From Pseudomonadota bacterium (lineage in GTDB: Bacteria > Desulfobacterota > Syntrophorhabdia > Syntrophorhabdales > Syntrophorhabdaceae): a stretch of 64,000 nucleotides of DNA. The position numbers and the translations under genes are program-made. Below the pieces are notes generated by a model, which was not told the DNA's origin, did no database searches, and saw nothing but the letters and a program-made list of their open reading frames with translations. Positions 60,474 through 64,000 of the stretch are shown here, piece by piece; position 1 is the first letter of the stretch; the number at the start of each line of letters is the position of its first letter. The DNA lies in contig JAPLKC010000080.1 of NCBI GenBank assembly GCA_026388255.1, positions 50,808 through 114,807 of the forward strand, written 5' to 3'.

Positions 60474-61246
60474 GTTTCAAACGACTCGCCATTGTCTTCA
60501 GTTTTTTCATATTTATCCTGTATGCCGGGCTTATCCTGTCACTTTTTTATTTCTACAGGGCAGGACTGTTTCTTGATATCCTTCTCTCTGAAAGGACCCT
60601 GTTCTCCATCCGTTTAAGCCTTACCGCGGCGACAGTTGCCACCATGCTCTCGGTTTTTTTTGCCGTCCCTTCCGCCTATGCTCTGTCGCGGTTCAGGTTT
60701 CCCGGCAGGCAGGTGATTGATACTGCCCTCGAACTTCCCATGATCGTCTCCCCCGTTGCCCTGGGCGCAATGCTCCTTATCTTTTTCAATAATCCTATCG
60801 GAATTGCCATTCAGGATAGGGGCATACAAATAGTTTTTACCGTCTACGGCATCCTCCTTGCTCAGTTCGTAACCACTGTCGGCATTGCAACGAGGCTTAT
60901 TAAAGCAGCTATGGACGAGATCCCCCAAAGATATGAAGAGGTGGCAAAGACCCTCGGGGCGTCGCCTGCAAAGGCCTTTTTCACTGTTACACTGCCGCTG
61001 AGCAGGAAAGGGATTATCGCTGCTTTTATCCTTACCTGGGCAAAGGCCCTCGGTGAATTCGGCGCAACAATTACCATTGCCGGTTCTATGGCGATGAAAA
61101 CAGAGACTATCCCTGTTGCAATATTTATGAGACTTGCCGGTGCAGACATAGAAGGGACAGTAGTCCTGGTCCTGATCCTCATCGGGATCGGCCTTGGTGT
61201 TCTGTACAGTGTGAGGCTGTTTACCCGGAAGGCAAGTTATATATGA
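60470..61246 (+). CDS. modB: Molybdate/tungstate ABC transporter, permease
   Basis: 258 residues from ATG 60470 (MSFKRLAIVFSFFIFILYAG), which overlaps the modA stop by ATGA; a TTG 12 bp earlier is not needed. About six membrane segments (IVFSFFIFILYAGLILSLFYF, LSLTAATVATMLSVFFAVPS, IVSPVALGAMLLIFF, IVFTVYGILLAQFVTTVGIA, IIAAFILTWAKALGEFGATI, TVVLVLILIGIGLGVLY). The coupling EAA motif is YEEVAKTLGASPAKAFFTVT. It contacts the ModC ATPase. Confidence 0.92.
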   Translation: MSFKRLAIVFSFFIFILYAGLILSLFYFYRAGLFLDILLSERTLFSIRLSLTAATVATMLSVFFAVPSAYALSRFRFPGRQVIDTALELPMIVSPVALGAMLLIFFNNPIGIAIQDRGIQIVFTVYGILLAQFVTTVGIATRLIKAAMDEIPQRYEEVAKTLGASPAKAFFTVTLPLSRKGIIAAFILTWAKALGEFGATITIAGSMAMKTETIPVAIFMRLAGADIEGTVVLVLILIGIGLGVLYSVRLFTRKASYI

Positions 61247-61262
61247 ATCGGATGACTAAGCC

Positions 61263-62312
61263 ATGCCCCGTATAGAGTTGAATAACATAAGCAAATACAT
61301 ACTCCACAATATAAGCCTCGAAATAAAGGACAAGGAACTTCTTGCCCTTGTTGGCCCGAATGGTGCCGGGAAATCTACACTCCTTAATGTCATTGCGGGA
61401 CTCATTGATTACAGCGGTGAAGTGTTTTTCGACAATAAGCAGATGGATCGTATCCCACCCCACAAACGGGGAGTAGGCTACCTGTTCCAGGATTTAGCCC
61501 TCTTTCCCCATCTAAACGTGTCTTCCAATATAGCCTACGGTCTTAAAATACAAGGATATCCTGCAAAAACTATTCACAAAAGGGTGTCGGAGCTTATGGA
61601 CGCCCTGAATATAACAAAACTGAAAGATAGATACCCCATGTCTTTAAGCGGCGGGGAAAAACAGAGGGTAGCAATTGCCCGTGCCATTGCTCCGTTTCAG
61701 AAGATTTTGCTTCTTGATGAGCCCTTCTCCGGGCTCGATCCGCAAACATCGAAATACTTCCGGATAGAATTATGGGAGCTATTGAAGCGTCTTGAGATTA
61801 CATCAATATTTGTAATCCACGATCTGTTGGGCGCAGAAGAACTGGCCGATAGAATTGCCATTATTCACAACGGCTGTATAGAACAGATTGCATCCCCGAA
61901 CGATATTTTTTTTAATCCCGGCACTGATGTAGTCTCGGATTTTATCGGTATGCCGAATATCTTAAATTGCGATAGCTGTCGCATCCTCTCTTCGGGGCTT
62001 ATAGAAGTCACATCAGGTGATATGGTGATTGTTCTTCCCTATGAAGGCATTGGCATTAAAAAGCTCGCCATACCCCCTCAAGACATCTTCATATCGGATA
62101 CAAAACCGCCGGGGCCTGCCCTTAACCGTTACAGGGGAATTGTTACCGAAGTTTTGCCGATTAATTCTACAACAAGGGTAAGGGTGGCTATAGGAGACAA
62201 CAACCTTCTTGCCGAGCTTCAAAAAAGCACCTTTGACGAAATGCACCTTGAGATGGGCAAAGAGGTCTACGTTATTATAAAACTCCGGAGATTACGTTAT
62301 TTCGAAGTGTAA
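61263..62312 (+). CDS. modC: Molybdate/tungstate ABC transporter, ATP-binding protein
   Basis: 349 residues. Walker A is GPNGAGKSTLLNV, the signature LSGGEKQRVAIARAIAP, Walker B LLLDEPFSGLDPQTS, and the switch His in FVIHD. The C-terminal domain (about 285-347: RYRGIVTEVLPINSTTRVRV, EVYVIIKLRRLRYFEV) is a TOBE/MOP-type domain that can sense the oxyanion and inhibit transport. It completes modABC, with 16 bp after modB. The ATG at 61263 has no clear Shine-Dalgarno. Confidence 0.93.
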   Translation: MPRIELNNISKYILHNISLEIKDKELLALVGPNGAGKSTLLNVIAGLIDYSGEVFFDNKQMDRIPPHKRGVGYLFQDLALFPHLNVSSNIAYGLKIQGYPAKTIHKRVSELMDALNITKLKDRYPMSLSGGEKQRVAIARAIAPFQKILLLDEPFSGLDPQTSKYFRIELWELLKRLEITSIFVIHDLLGAEELADRIAIIHNGCIEQIASPNDIFFNPGTDVVSDFIGMPNILNCDSCRILSSGLIEVTSGDMVIVLPYEGIGIKKLAIPPQDIFISDTKPPGPALNRYRGIVTEVLPINSTTRVRVAIGDNNLLAELQKSTFDEMHLEMGKEVYVIIKLRRLRYFEV

Positions 62313-62353
62313 TTCACCATGCCGCATTCATATAATATCCATATATTCGCCAC

Positions 62354-62383
62354 TTGACCCTTCAGGCAAAATCCTCTTATAAT
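62354..62383 (+). promoter_or_regulatory. Sigma-70 promoter of the FMN reductase gene
   Basis: TTGACC (62354-62359), 18 bp, then TATAAT (62378-62383). The transcript would begin near 62390, 25 bp before the ATG, and includes AAGGGGAGG. The following TtcA-like gene overlaps by 4 bp and would be co-transcribed. Confidence 0.7.
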
Positions 62384-62414
62384 AAGGAAATTTGAAACAC
62401 AAGGGGAGGCAATA

Positions 62415-62957
62415 ATGAATACTGTTATTTTATTCGGAAGTCCGCGAAAAGAGGGCAATACAGTCCAGCTTACCGGCATATTTTCGCAAACATTAAAAGA
62501 GAGAGGACATAACGTTCGAACCATATATTTGAACGACTTGAATATCAGGCCCTGCCAGGGATGTCTTGCCTGTATGCCGGTAGGGATATGTAAAATAAAT
62601 GATGATATGAAAGACATACGTAAATATATTATGGAATCCAACATTATTGTCTATGCAACGCCCATCTACTGGTTTTCTTCATCCAGTCAGTTAAAACTCG
62701 TAATTGACAGGTCTTTAGCTTTTCTTGATGAGAACTATGGGTCACGGGTCAAAGGAAAAAAGGCCGTCACCATCATAACCTGCGCCGATGAAGATATTGA
62801 AACATGCAGACCTGCCATAGATATGTTCAAGAAGACCTTCAGCCTTCTTGGCCTTGACTATGCGGGCAGCATTGAAGCAACCGGGTGTGAACAAAAGGGC
62901 ATCGTGAAAGACGAGTATAAAGAAAAAACAAAAGCACTTGCAGAATCCATAGCATGA
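62415..62957 (+). CDS. NADPH-dependent FMN reductase-like / iron-sulfur flavoprotein
   Basis: 180 residues. A flavodoxin-like fold with the phosphate loop GSPRKEGNT (residues 7-15) and PCQGCLACMPVGICKINDDM, a Cys-rich segment known from archaeal and anaerobic iron-sulfur flavoproteins. PIYWFSSSSQLKLVIDR follows. The Cys set is C-x2-C-x2-C...C. It may reduce FMN or oxygen species, or act as an electron carrier. AAGGGGAGG lies before the ATG, and the next gene starts inside its stop (ATGA). Confidence 0.82.
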   Translation: MNTVILFGSPRKEGNTVQLTGIFSQTLKERGHNVRTIYLNDLNIRPCQGCLACMPVGICKINDDMKDIRKYIMESNIIVYATPIYWFSSSSQLKLVIDRSLAFLDENYGSRVKGKKAVTIITCADEDIETCRPAIDMFKKTFSLLGLDYAGSIEATGCEQKGIVKDEYKEKTKALAESIA

Positions 62958-63670
62958 ATATAAGTGGTCCCCTGTACTTTACAACTAAAAAAGTAGGCAA
63001 AGCCATCTGGGATTATCAGATGCTTAAAGAAGGCGACAAAGTGCTGATAGGCGTGTCGGGGGGCAAAGACAGCCTTTCTCTTCTCAGGATCATGAAGGAA
63101 CGGATAAAATTTGTCCCTATAAACTATGAAATTACGGCATGTTTTGTAGATATGGGCTTTGACTGGGTCAACAAGGATATATTAATCGAACATTTTGAAA
63201 AAGAGGAAATCCCCTACGTCATTGCGCCGCACCCTGACGGATGGAACGGAAAAGAAGCTTTCGACTGCTTCTGGTGCAGTTGGAACCGAAGGAAGGTATT
63301 GTTCGACCTTGCCCACGAAGGCGGGTATAACAAGATTGCCTTTGCCCACCATATGGATGATATTATTGAAACAATGCTTTTGAATCTCTTTTTTCAGGGG
63401 GAAATAGGCACCATGCGTCCCTATCAGGAGATGTTTGACGGCGAGCTTGCAATCATAAGACCCCTGGCATATGTCGAAGAAAAGGAGCTGACCGGGCTTG
63501 CAAAAGCGCTCGAACTACCCGTCATCTCCTCTGAATGCCCCAACGGCAAGACATCAAAAAGAAGCCTAATAAAGGGCGTTATTGCGGAGCTTAAAACACA
63601 TAACCCGAATGTGAAAAAAAATATCTTCCGAAGCCTGCAAAAGGTAAGGAAAGAATACCTGCTGGATTGA
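62954..63670 (+). CDS. TtcA-like tRNA 2-thiolation protein
   Basis: 238 residues. The PP-loop is GVSGGKDSLSLL (about 34-45). Conserved DCFWCSWNRRKVLFDLA gives C-x2-C, and SSECPNGKTSKR a third Cys, which in TtcA hold a [4Fe-4S] cluster. FAHHMDDIIETMLLNLFFQG is the second diagnostic motif. TtcA makes 2-thiocytidine-32 in tRNA. Related PP-loop proteins thiolate other bases, and the relation to those was not tested. It overlaps the flavoprotein gene by 4 bp. Confidence 0.85.
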   Translation: MNISGPLYFTTKKVGKAIWDYQMLKEGDKVLIGVSGGKDSLSLLRIMKERIKFVPINYEITACFVDMGFDWVNKDILIEHFEKEEIPYVIAPHPDGWNGKEAFDCFWCSWNRRKVLFDLAHEGGYNKIAFAHHMDDIIETMLLNLFFQGEIGTMRPYQEMFDGELAIIRPLAYVEEKELTGLAKALELPVISSECPNGKTSKRSLIKGVIAELKTHNPNVKKNIFRSLQKVRKEYLLD

Positions 63671-63872
63671 TTATAATACCAATTCGCCTTCAATCATTTA
63701 ACTTCGTTACCTCATCGTCACGCTCCTCGACGTCCCTTCTGATACCCTACAACCCGTGGCACACGCACATTGAATGCTGGTTCGAGGGTAAAGTGTTTGT
63801 GGGGGTTATATATAACCGGTTTATGCTTTCGCGCATTAACTGGAAGCCGCTGCCTTAGGTAAAACCAATTGT
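63671..63872. other. 202-bp gap without a supported gene
   Basis: Includes a word run (ACTTCGTTACCTCATCGTCA, CGCTCCTCGACG) near 63701-63732 that looks like a degenerate repeat. An open frame (63667-63858) is present but lacks any recognisable content. No terminator was seen. Confidence 0.35.
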
Positions 63873-64000
63873 TTATTCTGTTTCTCTTCCCGAATCAAAC
63901 ATGACATCATCGGGTAATTCATCAACATCTCCGGCAATGGCAGGAAAATGTTTTGTAAGCAGTTCCCCTGCTTCCATAATGGCTTCGCAGAGAGCATCAC
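63873..64000 (-). CDS. 3' end of an unidentified gene, cut by window edge
   Basis: The frame on the minus strand enters at 64000 and ends with TAA at 63873-63875. The last residues read VMLCEAIMEAGELLTKHFPA, then a short acidic end DVDELPDDVMFDSGRETE. No domain was recognised; the helix and acidic tail give no function. It reads convergently towards the TtcA-like gene. Confidence 0.5.
   Translation of the reverse strand, partial: DALCEAIMEAGELLTKHFPAIAGDVDELPDDVMFDSGRETE

Noticed and set aside
63667..63858. 63-residue frame after the TtcA-like gene
   Set aside because: Translation of a repeat-like stretch, overlaps the end of the TtcA-like gene, no recognisable content.

Overview
The window looks like a chromosomal segment of an anaerobic, Gram-negative bacterium of the deltaproteobacterial (Desulfobacterota) type, possibly a syntroph such as a Syntrophorhabdus relative. 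The reasons are the ilvB-ilvN-ilvC-psd-pssA order, a meso-diaminopimelate MurE, an AsmA/DUF748 envelope protein, an outer-membrane beta-barrel remnant, a GlcD/GlcF-like oxidase next to an acyl-CoA ligase, and molybdate/tungstate uptake plus FdhD. The lineage is inferred from gene content only. No rRNA, tRNA or CRISPR array was recognised.

Layout. (1) About 1-5.5 kb is the right part of an integrated element read leftwards: a tyrosine integrase cut by the window edge, two small helix-turn-helix proteins separated by ATGATAT repeats, a prim-pol type primase, a RepA-like helicase, small phage-type proteins, and a gene broken by an in-frame amber codon. A TPR protein follows (5.5-6.9 kb). (2) 7.3-12.1 kb holds the branched-chain amino-acid genes ilvBNC, joined to phosphatidylethanolamine synthesis (psd, pssA). 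Two HAD phosphatase-family genes, secA and argJ follow, then an AsmA-like envelope protein, an EF-hand membrane protein and a small lipoprotein. (3) 23.4-39.7 kb is a dcw (division and cell wall) cluster in standard order, mraZ to ftsZ, starting from a promoter with three 10-bp-spaced MraZ boxes. Both septal synthase genes are missing from their expected places. The ftsI slot encodes a short single-pass PASTA protein with no transpeptidase, and the ftsW slot encodes a compact protein with about ten membrane segments and no SEDS motifs. All precursor enzymes (MurC-G, MraY, Ddl) and FtsL, FtsQ, FtsA and FtsZ are present. (4) 41.4-47.3 kb is an accessory island: palindromic repeats, a HEPN protein and a PD-(D/E)xK protein (possible defence pair), a TumE/TumA toxin-antitoxin module and a BrnT/BrnA module whose toxin is frameshifted. 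Copies of a hairpin-rich repeat separate the two modules, and a candidate structured RNA closes the island. (5) 47.4-58.6 kb: ketopantoate reductase, an SDR enzyme, a membrane protein, and a Cpx-like envelope-stress set (Spy/CpxP-like lipoprotein, response regulator, histidine kinase). Then come fdhD behind a direct-repeat operator and an oxidase/Fe-S/acyl-CoA ligase operon that ends in a duplicated gene tail and a strong terminator. (6) 58.6-64 kb: an outer-membrane protein pseudogene, a modABC transporter with a ModE-type operator over its promoter, an FMN reductase, a TtcA-like tRNA thiolase and the end of an unidentified gene.

How the parts fit: ModABC supplies Mo or W, and FdhD sulfurates the cofactor of formate dehydrogenase; the enzyme itself is outside the window. 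The KARI cofactor loop suggests NADH rather than NADPH, which suits an anaerobe. The most unusual features are the dcw cluster lacking FtsW and FtsI and the array of toxin-antitoxin modules separated by repeats whose hairpin arms covary.
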